Assembly: GCF_964340395.1 (NCBI RefSeq)
Contig: NC_135554.1
Coordinates: 2,316,501 to 2,380,500, forward strand
Direction: 5' to 3'
Length of the DNA stretch: 64,000 nucleotides
From: Glandiceps talaboti
Taxonomy: Eukaryota; Hemichordata; Enteropneusta; Spengelidae
Part shown: piece by piece, positions 38,269 through 50,591 of the stretch
Numbering within the stretch: the first letter of the stretch is position 1
Layout: each line of letters begins with the position of its first letter
Position numbers and translations under genes: made by a program
The notes under the pieces: model-generated
What the model was told of the DNA's origin: nothing
Database searches by the model: none
The model's input: only the letters and a program-made list of their open reading frames with translations

Positions 38269-38635
38269 ATGGCGGCTGCGAAGAGACTTTGTTGTTGCCG
38301 AGCTGGTCAAAATGACCAGAAAAACTTACAACATCAGCCGAAGAATAACAGAAAAGGCAGCGGAGTATGTCAACCAGAGTCGTTACTCGACGTTAGCGCC
38401 AAAATTGTGGCGTTGAATATCCCTTTCCAACGAGTAGAAGAGCGTTTTTCTCGTATCCCGGAGCCGGTTCAAAGGAGGATTGTTTTCTGGTCATTTCCTC
38501 GCAATGAGAAGGACATCTGTATGTACTCATCGTTGAATAATGCTTCAGTAAACGATAGCGATTACAACAAACTGCCATTCCAACGGGGGATCAGGCTACT
38601 CGAAAATGGTGCGGTTGATAATGTTCTTCAAGTTG
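38269..38635 (+). CDS. ZSWIM4/5/6-type SWIM zinc-finger protein, first coding exon
   Basis: Encodes 122 residues plus the first base of a glycine codon before donor GTAAGT at 38636. The start is the ATG in the YY1-like context; an in-frame ATG 13 codons upstream (38230) is less likely because family members begin with a short run leading to KRLCC. Residues 5-10 are KRLCCC. Residues 38-47 ([10 protein letters not shown]) fit an Elongin BC-box, and 63-67 (IPEPV) a Cul2-box, in line with ZSWIM8 acting as a Cullin-RING substrate receptor. [20 protein letters not shown] is at 52-71, [16 protein letters not shown] at 73-88 and [16 protein letters not shown] at 107-122, all diagnostic. The SWIM zinc finger is in later exons, not found here. 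Which of ZSWIM4, 5 or 6 it corresponds to cannot be told. Confidence 0.93.
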
Positions 38636-41148
38636 GTAAGTGCTTTTTCTTTTGATTTTTTTTGCATTCATGGTCGAACGTTCGGGGTCAGTCGCACATG
38701 TTCATTCATTCACCGTTCTCCGTCGCTCTCGGAGTATGTTCGTTTCTGCGTATTGACGAGAATGTCAACTTGGAGAAGCCCGAAACATTTTTGATGGCCC
38801 CATTATCTGGAGTGGGTTAATTCCTCGAATTTTCCCGACAAAACGGTAAAGAATTAACGCATTGTATTCGTATTTACAGAGAGGCCGCAGCTTTGATCCC
38901 ATTCACCGGGGTGTTTATTTTTTCTTGTATTTAGCCAGGCCGTATTTTTCCGCTGACTTTCATGCATGCAAAAATCCACCCTGCCTCTCGGGTTACTTGC
39001 TTGTCGCATTGTAGAGTCGTTACATCGTATTTGAATTCGTTCCTGTTGTGGTCGCGAAGCACTCTGTCTGTACAACAAAGCGAAGAGCGAGGCGACTGGA
39101 AGGTGCGAGAACGGAAGGTTTGGACACATCAGTGCACGTATAGGGGCCTGCGCTTTCTTATTCAGACCTATTTACGTTCACAAAGGAAATACTTATTTAC
39201 TCGTGCATGAAAGGCCCCGAAAGAAAATTCCACATTTCCCTTTATTAAATGACGCACAATGCCTATTTTGGCAATGGAAATCTGCCTTAAAAAGATGTAC
39301 AATCGAGTCTAATTTCCCGGGGAGAACTGCAGCTAAATAAATGCAAACATGGTCAATAGCAAAGGAACCAACTGTGCTTTTAGAAGGTTGTCTGTAGGCC
39401 TTCATTGTGCTTTTCATCGGGCAAGAGAAAAAAAATACGGCAAAGAGAAAACTCTTACATGATGTAAAGGCCGCAAACAGCCATTAACAGATGGCAAATT
39501 ATCCAGCGAAGAATATTGATAAAATTATCCATCAGCACTGTTGCTGTCGGCTAAGTTTTATGTATGCAGCAGCAGCCGTAGTGTATTTAATGGTAACCGT
39601 GAATGCAATGAGGAAGTCCATGTCAAAGCTACTTTTCCATGGGAATTAGTTTTCTAGCAGAACAAAGTAGATAGAGTAATTCCGACTGATTCTGTCAAGG
39701 CATTTTGTTGAATTTAGAACCCCCAAAGGCAGGCAGTTCTATCATGCTTTTATTACCAAGGTAGTTGCTATGCCATTAGCCTGTAAATGTTGATTGGACG
39801 CCCAGTACAATGTGGTACATGAAGTATTGGCAAATACTAATTCAACAAAGGGAGTGTTCTGTGCAGATTGGTTGCATAAATGGTACTAAAAATATTTATT
39901 CAGTTTCAGTATGATATATTCTCTCATTAGAGCAAAAAAGAGGGTAGAACATTTATGATCTTGTGTCAGGCTTTCATTCATTTTCATCCGTCCTTTATCA
40001 AAAGAGCATGCCAACATGGGGCATAAAAGCAATTGTATGACTATAGTGATGGCAATATGTGACAGTGCACTGTGTATTTGGCTTCCAAACCATACTTCAT
40101 CAGCTGCACAGAGCCGCTGTGCTGTTCTATTGATTGGAAAGCATGTTATCAAAGAAGAAAGCTGAGCAAATGGATCCTCTCTACCTCTATGAATGTTGAT
40201 GCAACTCAAACAGAGGAGTGTATGTGCAGAGAATATACTATTCACTAATTCAGTCTTAACTCATAGTTATACCACCCTTTACACACTTTCAGTAACCACT
40301 TCTCACATTTCAAATACATTTTATTACCAAGTTATTTTTTCTCCTTTGATGTAATTTGCATGAAAAGCTGCATACAGGTATAGTCAATGCCATGTCTTTC
40401 AGATCACTCATTTTGTCAATTTTGGTCATTATTAAGTGTAACTAGGTGAAAGAATCAAGCCAATATTTAAGCTCAAAACAACACATTCTTTGATTTCTAA
40501 GACTCCCTATCAGTAAGTTAAAAGGTGTCAGTTAATTAACTATATGCCAAGTATTAAAAATCCATGAGATTTATAAAGCAATGGTTTGTCTCCAAAAAAA
40601 CCTAACATAATGTAGTAAACTACTTGATGAATTGGAAGGCTGACACTCAGTGAAATGTATACTGCAGAAGTAGCTGTAACTAAATAGATGGTGGGGGGGG
40701 GGGGGGTCCTATTACACAAGTATAAAATTGTGTATTAGTAGAATTTTACTAATCTTAGTAGACATCTGAAACATAGAAACCTTTCACAAAAGAATCTTCT
40801 TCACATTAATGTCATATATGGTTCTGACACTTTATTTACCTAAAGGAAATAAAAGACATTAAACATAATATGATCAATCTTTGGTATATTGTGTAATTTA
40901 AACCAGCAATTCTGTATATATGCAAAGAGAAAGTATAGAGTGCCATAAATGTATGCCAGCAGCATTGAGCATTGACCCAAAAAGTGTAAATGCAAGGAGC
41001 AGAGATAGAATGCTAACCCAAATATGTTCATGAAAGTAGTAAGGAGTAAAAACCATTTGATATGGGAGGGGGTGCTGGGGGATTTGACCCCAAATCAATT
41101 TTATTAGTACTTTGACTGCAAATTTTTTTCCAAGCACATGCCCCATGT
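38636..41148 (+). other. ZSWIM first intron, proximal part
   Basis: CpG-rich to about 39200, then ordinary AT-rich intron. No further ZSWIM exon was recognised. A G-run stands at 40692-40707. Confidence 0.6.
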
Positions 41149-41620
41149 AGCAAATTACTGATAATTCCAGTTTAATGTCCATCATAATCACTTGACGTTT
41201 TCTGTTCTTTGATGGTTGTATACATACATACATACATACATACATACATACATGCCTCCATACATGCATACATATATATATACATACATACCTGCGTACG
41301 TACGTACGTACGTACGTACGTACATACATACATACATACATACATGCATACATGCATGCATGCATGCAGCAAATTACTGATAATTCCAGTTTAATGTCCA
41401 TCATAATCACTTGACATTTTCTGTTTCTTTGATGGTTGTATACATACATACATACATGCATGCATCCATATATATATATATATATATATACATACGTACG
41501 TACATACATACATACATACATACATACATACATACATACATACATACATACATACATACATGCATACATGCATGCATGCATCTGTCCATACATACATACA
41601 TACATACATACATACTATGA
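41149..41620. repeat. 219-bp tandem duplication carrying a CATA/CGTA microsatellite
   Basis: AGCAAATTACTGATAATTCC begins at 41149 and again at 41368; both copies continue ATCATAATCACTTGAC and GATGGTTGTATACATACATA. The unit therefore includes the microsatellite (41220-41367 and 41440-41615). The copies differ in microsatellite composition but hardly in the unique part. Confidence 0.93.
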
Positions 41621-42329
41621 AATTTGAACTTGGGAAAAACTTAACTTACATGTAGAGGAAAAGAATTCTGACAATGTAAATTGCATGTCATACCATTCAA
41701 AAATATTTTATCATTATGACAATTTACAGGATTCAAAACTAAGTCAAGTCAGTAATCTCAGTAATTTGATTTAATGGGAATGTTTTGTTTTGGCATTTGG
41801 GGACAAATGCAAGCATTGTTGATAGCATGTCAACGCTAAATATGTATATCTATATGGGCCAACAGTAATGATGAAGAGCTTTGCACTTACATGCACATGT
41901 GGCAATTGAAAGTATAATCCTTGACATTGACCTGCCTCACATAGTTTGTGTTGTCAACTGGGCTGTCAGTTTTTAGCTGAGACACAGCTGAAGAAACATG
42001 TACTTGTACTTGCATTAGATGTCATGGTCATGTTGTGACCCTGTCAAGCTCTCATTTGCCTTGCAGGGTTAGCTCTGGCTATGTACAGGGGCTAGTTACA
42101 TTTGTACTTTGGTGAATGACAACAATAATGGTCACCCAAAAAATGAAAGTCACAAATCGTGAAATATTTCAGTTGATATGTGTGGACTTTCTATTAGCAA
42201 AGGTATAATATCATTGCCTTTATATTTGTATAACAAGAATGAGACTGTTGTTCACAGTTCTATATTGTAACCTGTGTCTAAATCTGTTAATTTCTCTAAA
42301 CTCAATCTTTACACACTGATTTTTTTCAA
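41621..42329 (+). other. ZSWIM intron, nothing recognised
   Basis: Unassigned intron sequence. Confidence 0.55.
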
Positions 42330-42572
42330 TCTAAGTTTTTGATTAGTTTTCTCAGAAAAGCTAAAATTGTTTCGAACTAAATATCCAAAGATGAGTACAG
42401 TTTCAAAACTCTAAAAAGTTGCATATATGTACACATATGCATCGTATGGACGAAATCTCGTAATAAATGAGACTTACTATACCTTACTGTTGAAGCCTCC
42501 AAAACTTTGCGATAGTTTGTGACGCAACTACCCATCATTTTGGGAAAAAAATGTTTTCGTTTCGTATGATGT
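42330..42572 (+). mobile_element. Diverged fragment of element F (copy F3)
   Basis: TTTTCTCAGAAAAGCTAAAATTG, AAATGAGACTTACTATACC, GATAGTTTGTGACGCAAC and CGTTTCGTATGATGTA follow the same order as in F1 (49590-49815) and reversed in F2, with many substitutions. Neither tip is present. It abuts copy B4. Confidence 0.65.
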
Positions 42573-43010
42573 ACAAATTAAAATGATCTTACCACCGGTG
42601 TGTGATTTGTGTCAAAAAATGTGATTTTTGGTCAAAAAACTTCTGGGCAGATCAGTCTGAAATTTGGTGGGAAGATTCCTGAAGGTGTTTAGATTAAGAA
42701 TTGTTCATGACATGATGATCCCATCAGTGTTATGCAAATTAGGGCTAAAATGTGTCTGTTTGGTCAAAAATCATTAATTCCAAAGGTACTGTGTAGATTG
42801 GGCTGAAATTTAATGGGGATGCATGTGGGGGCATATAGATGAAGAAATATTAAGCATATAATGATTTCATCAGTGATATGCAAATTAGGTGTACAAATGT
42901 GAATTTTGGTTAAAAACGAGTATCTCAAAAAGTATTTGGTCAATGAGACTGAAACTTGGTGAGATGTTTCTAGAAATGTTATTCTCCAGATTCTCTTCAA
43001 AACATTTATA
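42573..43010 (+). mobile_element. Family B internal fragment (copy B4)
   Basis: AATGATCTTACCACCGGTGT, AATTTGGTGGGAAGATTCC and GAGACTGAAACTTGGTGAG match the middle of B2. Both tips are missing. Confidence 0.82.
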
Positions 43011-44002
43011 TATACATTTATCACAGTGTACACACATACAGGAAATGCTGACAAAGTCATACATCTACTAGAGGTTGTAAAGATTATTTATGAATGAACA
43101 TGTATGAGTTGAATGAATAGAGGAGGGAAGACGTCCCAAGTAACAAATGGATCTGGTCATGACATATAAATGACATATACTCAAAGATATGCTAGTGAAT
43201 ATATAGCAATTGATTATTTAAGATATACAAATGAATGCAACAAACTTGTGAAAAATATAAACATGTATATAAACTATTTTAAGCAAAAGATATACACATG
43301 TATATAAACTATTTTAAGCAAAAGATATACACATGTATATAAACTATTTTAAGCAAAAGATACACATGTATATAAACTATTTTAAGCAAAAGATATACGT
43401 TTTATATAACAAAATATTTAAAAGCTATATACAAATAAAGATAAACTTTTAAAAAATTATACAAGTATGCAAACTATTTTTAAAAAAATACTGGTGTGCG
43501 TAACATTAAACTTATTTTGAATATAGACAAATGTATATAAGACTTTTAAAAAAGATAGCAAACCGTTTTAAAATATATACATAACTGTTTTAACTTTTAA
43601 AAAAAGATATACAACTATATACAAGAAATTATTTTAACTTTAAAAAAAAGATATACAAATGTTTTAAATAAAATAATTTTTTGAAAATATGTAGTACTAA
43701 GCGTATAACAATAAAATATAAGTGTAAACAGCTGATATTTTGTAAGTTGTCATCTGTTTATACACCAATATTTTAATTGTTTAGTTTTTATCATAAGGGC
43801 CCTTGGTAATATGAGTGAAAGACGAGGAGTGGCAAACACATGTCACAAGTATTATCCAGCTGAATGAAGAAAAATATAAGGGAATAAAGTACAATCTAAT
43901 TATACCAGCACAAACTTAATTTATGAAATTTTTGGAAAATAATGACAATTTTAACATTTTTACTGGTACTATGGTAGTGATAATCACTAAAGAACCTATG
44001 AC
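43011..44002. other. AT-rich intron with a short 36-bp tandem repeat
   Basis: At 43266-43400 a ~36-bp unit (AAACTATTTTAAGCAAAAG with ATATACACATGTATAT) is repeated nearly four times. Further decayed AACTTTTAAAAAAGATATAC-like units extend to about 43690. The rest is unassigned. Confidence 0.8.
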
Positions 44003-47000
44003 ACATGATAGAACAACAAGAAAATAATTTATTGTAATTCTGAGAAGTCAGAAACATGATAGAACAACTAGAAAATAATTATTGTAATTCTGAGAAGTCA
44101 GAAACAGCCAGTCCGCAACACCCTCATTTGCATACAATCTATCCTTCAGATTGCGACCGTTATACTTTGAATGGCTGCTCACATGCCTTATTTTTGGGTA
44201 TTTTCAACTCGTCGTAACTTTCACTTGAGTCCACCATTTTAGATACTGTGAGCGCCTAAACCTCAACTGACATCTCTTCTTTTGTGTCAGCAAAATAAAT
44301 TTAGGAATACCGATTTTCCGACTAATTCGGGACACATACTTGAGGCCCTGAAATTTTGACCTGTTTTTTCGCTCATAGTTTCCTTAATACAGACCGGAAA
44401 GTTTACAAATTTCACAAGAAGATGGATTTTGTGTTTTAAATAACCATGGCAAGAAAATTTAGTAGGATCGTTGTGTAACGGGTCCGTTCGAGAATTTTTG
44501 GTAGAAAGCGACTGATTTGACCCGGAAGTTGAAGCTGACCTCATTTGACCGGGCTATTTTCCAAGGCCAGCAGCAATGCAGGAGTTCTTGGTACTCACTA
44601 AAATCACACTTCAGACCCACTATAAAGGTTTGATGTTTTCAGATAACATGTAACTTGTGTTTAATTCGATATTGTCATGCAATTTTGAGTGATAGTGAAC
44701 TAGAATGAAGAAAACTTGCGTAAGAAAGGCATACTGCTGAAGTTATGCATGGGCAGTCTCCGAGACTCTCTGTACACTGCGTACTGTGAATCGACCAAAC
44801 TTTGTTTATTGGCCAACATGAACATGTCTTGCCATTTCCAAAATGCAAATATTTGGCAAGTAAATGTGATTACAACTTTATTTTGGCTTCCGACTTTGCA
44901 TTATGTTTTGTGCATCTTTCCCCTTTTTACATGTAAATCCGAAAAGGTTCTCTCTGGTCATGTCAGTGATCATACCAGGACTGCTTTGAGTATAAGCAAG
45001 GTAAGGCATGTTGAGGTACATGTATTTTGTTGAAAATAATAGATATTGCGAAATGTCAAGTACAAGGTTTAAATACAATGGGATGATGAACATAAAATTA
45101 CAAGTAAGGCCAATGTCATCCGCTAGTAAACTAGTTGGAGATACAGTCAAGCTGGAATGGTTAGAACTGTATATACCTTGAAGTTGTAAGTTTTTACCGT
45201 AATATAAGAATATAATTGTGTAATTTCTGGCCAATGAAAGTGAGAAGGATAAACACATGAAGATGGGAAAATATAGCTAAATCGACACCCACATCGCTAT
45301 GTCATAACTTGAAAAGACAAATACACGTAAAAGTCCACACAGAACAGATTTTATTCAACTTTAAGAAATTCCCGACTTCCAGTTGAAAAAGAGAATCTAT
45401 TATTACATATATAGGGAAGCTGTAAAATTTGCAGTTGAGTATAGTGCATTGTAGTCTTGCCTCGATTCTGCAAATAAAAAGAAAAAACGTGTTTTCACAG
45501 TTGAAAAAGACAAATTTCAAGTGCACTAAACAGAAATGTCACTGTTGATGATCACCGCACAACAACATGAGTATGAGTGTCTATACACGAGTGGATTGCA
45601 TAACTAGCAAGCATGTGACATGACACTATGTAGTCCTGCTTGCAGACGGTGCACGAGTCTGTATTACTGACACAACCCATAACACCGTCATGCAAAAGAA
45701 TGATGTATGCGGTGTATTACGACACCACAAGCAAAATGTATTTGCACCAATTGCAAGAGAATTGCCTACCCAATGATCAAATATTAGCAATCAATCGAAT
45801 ATCTACACCTTTTCCATTCCTATGACGGTAGTATTCCCTGCTCAGATCACAAAAAGCATCGAAATCGGACCTTTTCAAGTTCAAACTGCAACATTCAAAT
45901 AAACCTTGTTAACACCGCCATATTTGATATCATTGAGTGAGATGAATAATTACCCAGAGACACTTGCGCTGACGTACGTAAGGAGCTGTGATTCAATTTA
46001 CTGTAGATATTGAAAAGTTCCAATTTCAAGAGTTTTGGTAACCCGCAATGGAATTTTTGCAGTCAAGATGAGGTAAACAGACTAAATAATCGATTTATTG
46101 CTAATATTTGACCACTGGGCAATTTTATTCCTTAGTTACTGGCATTTTAGTAAGCCTGTGTTTCACGGCTGGCTCTTTGCAGGACGGAGAAATAGGATGG
46201 ACAATTGTCAGAATTGAGTCCCGGATTACTCTGTATGCAAGCAGGACTAGACACGATGTGATCGATGTGATCAAATTATTAAATACAACTAAACATTTCA
46301 TGAATTATGCATATACTTTGGCCCTACATTTGTGATTTTTGAAGGACTAGGTAAAGGTTAGTTGACGAAAGGGTTGTTCAAAGTCATTTTTGCTAATCTC
46401 AGTAAGGGAAAGCTTGTTCACCGATCGCCTCACTCAGGCGTCACATCGCCTCATTATAGTACACGCTGTGTGCTCCCGCCATATTTTCCACTGAAAATGG
46501 CATTTCCAATGCAAAACATAAACAAAATTCAAGCCTTCATAACATTTCTAACACGCACCAGAAAGTTTACACACTTCATGGTAAGCATGATACAGGTCTA
46601 TATTTTTATTCTATACAGCTCGTTTACGGTGACATCCTTGTGTAACACTCAGTTCAAGAATTTCGCGAGGCAAGTCATGCCGAAGTGAATTTTCATGGCT
46701 CTCAAATTCGTTTGGTTTCTCGAAATGTAAAAATCAAAACTGGACAAAAAACCATCAAAATATAGTTTGATATACGTACCTTTCAATACAAACAACCAGA
46801 TTACTTTGAATGGTCTACAACGAAGCCAATCAACGTCCGAAAATTGGGAAAAATTTGACCCAATTCAAGCACCATGTATGGGGCCCAGCGTAACGAACCC
46901 GTTTTTCAATTACTTTTCTCAATTTAATATGCTAATAAGGGTTGTGCGGAGTGCCTGGAAACATGATAGAACAACTAGAAAATTATTCTTGTAATTCTGA

Positions 47001-47060
47001 AATGTCAGAAACATGATAGAACAACAAGAAAATAATTTCTTGTAATTCTGCATGTATTTG
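44003..47060. repeat. 51-bp unit, 4 copies, split by element P
   Basis: Two units (acATGATAGAACAACAAG start at 44003 and 44054) lie left of element P and two (about 46962 and 47013) lie right of it. Each continues AATAATTTATTGTAATTCTG and ends AAGTCAGAA or similar. Rejoining the flanks restores a continuous four-unit array. Confidence 0.85.
44105..46957. mobile_element. Element P: 2.85-kb TIR element
   Basis: The left tip CAGCCAGTCCGCAACACCCT and the inverted right tip CAGGCACTCCGCACAACCCT match imperfectly over about 29 bp, continuing CATTTGCAT/TATTAGCAT. GAAA flanks both sides (44101-44104 and 46958-46961) where the uninterrupted unit has one GAAA, suggesting a 4-bp duplication. No transposase-like frame was recognised in the interior. 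The superfamily is unresolved. Confidence 0.75.
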
Positions 47061-48236
47061 TTTTGTGTAGTTTTTATTCAGTATTGTTGAAATTGTGTAG
47101 TGTATTTTAATTCTTCTCATAGCAAAAAGTAACTTGTATGCAAATTCTTTTCTCAAAAAAATTCATTTTCTTGACAGAACATGTTGATTAAATGTACTAT
47201 TTACAAAGTAAACCTTGTCATCACCAGTGTGATCATATCTATTTTTAGTCTGGCTCTCCCTAACACCAACAAATCATTTCATTGTTCCTGTATTTTCTTA
47301 TCACTACCAGGAGAATTATTTTTTATGAGTGACTATGGATATTTTTCCAAATTTGTTGTACTATGCATGCACTGTACAGTGTGTGCTATGAATAAATTAA
47401 CAATGTACTTGTGTCCTGGTAGAGTGTTAGAAAATGCACTGTACAGTATATGCTATGAATACTCTTACATGTATAAGATTTGAAAGGTACACATACATCA
47501 GATTTATAGCATATTTTTGCTGTTATGTATGTAGCAAATTATATGAAATTTGAAGCTTGCGTTCAAAATATATTCCCTAATTACAGAAAATAAAAAATAT
47601 GAGCAATTATTCATTATAATGGAAAAAGCTTGATACACACATGTATTATATTACCATCAATGTATGTACAAAATTACATGACATTTGAAGCATGCCCTAC
47701 CGAAAATTGTTATTTATGCAAATAACTCATTAATATTCATTGTTTTTATTTGTTAGCCAAAACCTACTCAGTTGTAGCCATTACCTAAAGAAGGTGTGTA
47801 CCAAATTTCATTATGCTGAGACAATGTTTTCCTTCACGTAGTTGCAAGGTGCATGATGGGAGTTGTTGATCAAACAGGACATTTTAAGACTGGTTTATGT
47901 CAGATTAACTTGTCCAAACACAAACAGCTGATCTTTGCTCTTTCTGAACAATGTAAACCTATCAACAGTCTTGCACAGTAGTGTGTTATGTAAGGTACAA
48001 AGTACTTCACAGATTTAAAAGATGGTTCCCCACCCCCCTCCCCCACCCCCATTGTCTAATATCAACAAAAGGGTATTAAAGGTTGACAGGACAGTGGTCT
48101 TTATGAACAGGTGGTGTAGAATTCCGTCTGCTTTTCTAGAGCAATCTTTATATTACACATTGAATCATCTGGCTTTAACCATAACCAGGGTTTCAAAAAT
48201 GTTTCCACTTTGAAAAAAACATCTATTATTAAATCA
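47061..48236 (+). other. ZSWIM intron, nothing recognised
   Basis: A short duplicated phrase, ATGCACTGTACAGT followed by TGCTATGAAT, occurs at about 47366 and 47434. There is a C-run near 48032-48046. No exon is recognised. Confidence 0.55.
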
Positions 48237-48352
48237 GGTCAAGTCATTCGTCAGCGTAGCCGATTTCATGTATGGAAGAGATTCACCGCCAACTGGTCAA
48301 GTCATTCGTCAGCGTAGCCGATTTCATGTATGGAAGAGATTCACCGTCCAGG
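48237..48352. repeat. 58-bp tandem duplication
   Basis: GGTCAAGTCATTCGTCAGCG starts at 48237 and 48295; both continue through GATTTCATGTATGGAAGAG to CACCG. Confidence 0.92.
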
Positions 48353-48680
48353 ACTGCCAACTGGTCAAGTCATGGTCGGCCTGGTCAAAATGTTGTGTCA
48401 ATTGGTTAAGTCATTAATTTTTGTTTTCCAAGAAAGTCGAACTTTGAGGGGCTACACACCCCTCCCAAGGTTTCAGAGAATGGAAATGTTAGTTCAGAGA
48501 CTTCCCAGAGGTACCGTTAATCTTGTGAAAAATATGCAAATGTTTAGGCGATCAATTTTTGGTGATCAATTGACATTTTCCTGTGACCCATTTTCACCAT
48601 CTCAACCAGTTAGCATATTGAGGACCATTTTCTATCGTCTTGGCTCCATACACCTGTTCTGTACAAATGCACAACTCATT

Positions 48681-48820
48681 GTAAGTGTTCGTCCACACAA
48701 AGGTATGCAAACCAAGTCATTGGTAAGTGTTCACACAAAAGTATGCAAACCAAGTCATTTTAAGTGTTTGCCTACACAAAGGTATGCAAACCAAGTCATT
48801 GGTAAGTGTTTACCCAATAA
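48681..48820. repeat. About 42-bp unit, 3 copies
   Basis: GTAAGTGTT(C/T), ACACAAAGGTATGCAAACC and AAGTCATTG recur three times with small length changes. The GTCATTG end is shared with the 22-bp array that follows, so the two arrays may be related. Confidence 0.85.
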
Positions 48821-48837
48821 AAGGTTTGGAGGGGGAG

Positions 48838-49044
48838 AGGTCATTGGTTGGAGGGGGACAAGTCATTGTTTGGAGGGGGACAGGTCATTGTTTGGAGGGG
48901 ACAGGTCATTGTTTGGAGGGGGACAGGTCATTGTTTGGAGGGGGACAGGTCATTGTTTGGAGGGGGACAAGTCATTGTTTGGAGGGGGACAGGTCATTGT
49001 TTGGAGGGGGACAGGTCATTGTTTGGAGGGGGACAAGTCATTGC
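48838..49044. repeat. 22-bp minisatellite, about 9 copies
   Basis: GGGGGACAGGTCATTGTTTG with GA completes the 22-bp unit. Variants have ACAAGTC or one G fewer. Open frames through it are repeat artefacts. Confidence 0.95.
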
Positions 49045-49233
49045 TATAAACAGTCGAGTTAGGGAAAATCATTGGTACATGAAAATGCTCCCCTTCCTTT
49101 GGAAATAAAGGACACCTATATAAATGCTGTTATATGATAATGTGGACCTCGAGGTGTGAAAGGGGAGTCAAGACATGTTGGCTGACTTTGTAATCAACAT
49201 GAAACCGAAGACAGAACATTGAAAAGGCAGTTT

Positions 49234-49282
49234 TTAGGACAACTGAACTGAGGTTCAGTAGTGCTCTAATAGGCATGGTGAA

Positions 49283-49381
<99 letters not shown>

Positions 49382-50555
49382 CACAGTGTTCTCCCCAGGA
49401 TTTGTTTGTTACCACCAATTTACATAACAAAATAATTATATTCCTGAGTAACTTAATGATAAAATCAAAGTACATCATTATATCGAACAAATAGTACATG
49501 TACATGTGGCCAAAGGAATGTTGAAGGCCAATTTATTACTTCAAAATATTAGCACCAATGAGAAACTCATAAAGCAGTGTTATTGATTATTATTCTTAGG
49601 AAAGCTGAAATTATTTCAATCTTAATGTCCACATAGACTTTCGAAACACGAAAAGTTTGTGTACGGCTACCGGCAGACATCATGTTAGTCCGAAATTTCG
49701 TGATACACGAGACTTACTATACTTCCCTATGGAGGACTTGAAAAACTCGTTATAGTTTGTGACGTCATGGCCGCCATATTGGAAAATCCATGCTTTCATC
49801 GTAGTCATACGATGTATCAGTCTACAATGTCAAACTATAAATTAAAAGTGTTTTCAGAGTAAAAATGAACATGAAACTGATAATCGATAACATCGCCACT
49901 TTATCTGAAGGTACATTAGTCTGTTCAACTCTTTTCACGATATGGAGGAATGCACATGCTCTTGGGTTGAGACATACATGATACTCGGTGTTACTCAGTC
50001 ACTCATAGAAAATTAACTAGACACTGAATGGCAAATTCATGAGTTTGTCGAACTTTTATACTTTATAGCAAAATGGCATGGCATCGTTTGATTATATAGT
50101 TGTCAAAATCTGGCAGTTCCGACATGCTTCGGCAGCCAAACCAACGTTATGGAAGGGCCGGTTTTGCCTTTGATTTACCGAAAGCTTTTGTACTGTAGTG
50201 TGAATCACACTACCATTAGCAGGTTTATGCATTTTATTCCTATCGAAAACAATACTGACGGCAAACTTCAATGAAATCTGTCTGGTAATGGTAGATGGTT
50301 GAATAGTCGTTTGAACTAATTAGACACTCTTTAGTTTTACTTGCTGCTTATGTGTGAAGGATCAATACAAACGTTGCGAAACAACAAAGGCGTCAGCTGA
50401 CCGATTGACAGATGAACAATGTCAACTTGCAATATTTACCGAACCCTATGCAATCTGATAGCGTATCGGTGAAAATTAAAGGATATCGGGCCCAATACGC
50501 TAAAACCCTCTGCGGAGAACGTGTGGGTGTGTGTGTGTGTGTCTGTCTGTCTGTC

Positions 50556-50591
<36 letters not shown>

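Noticed and set aside
44716-45033. 105-codon frame inside element P as a transposase
   Set aside because: No recognisable catalytic or zinc-binding pattern, and length is near what chance gives in this composition.
48330-49049. 239-codon + strand frame
   Set aside because: Its second half is the 22-bp array and its first half crosses a 58-bp duplication; no domain or splice signal.
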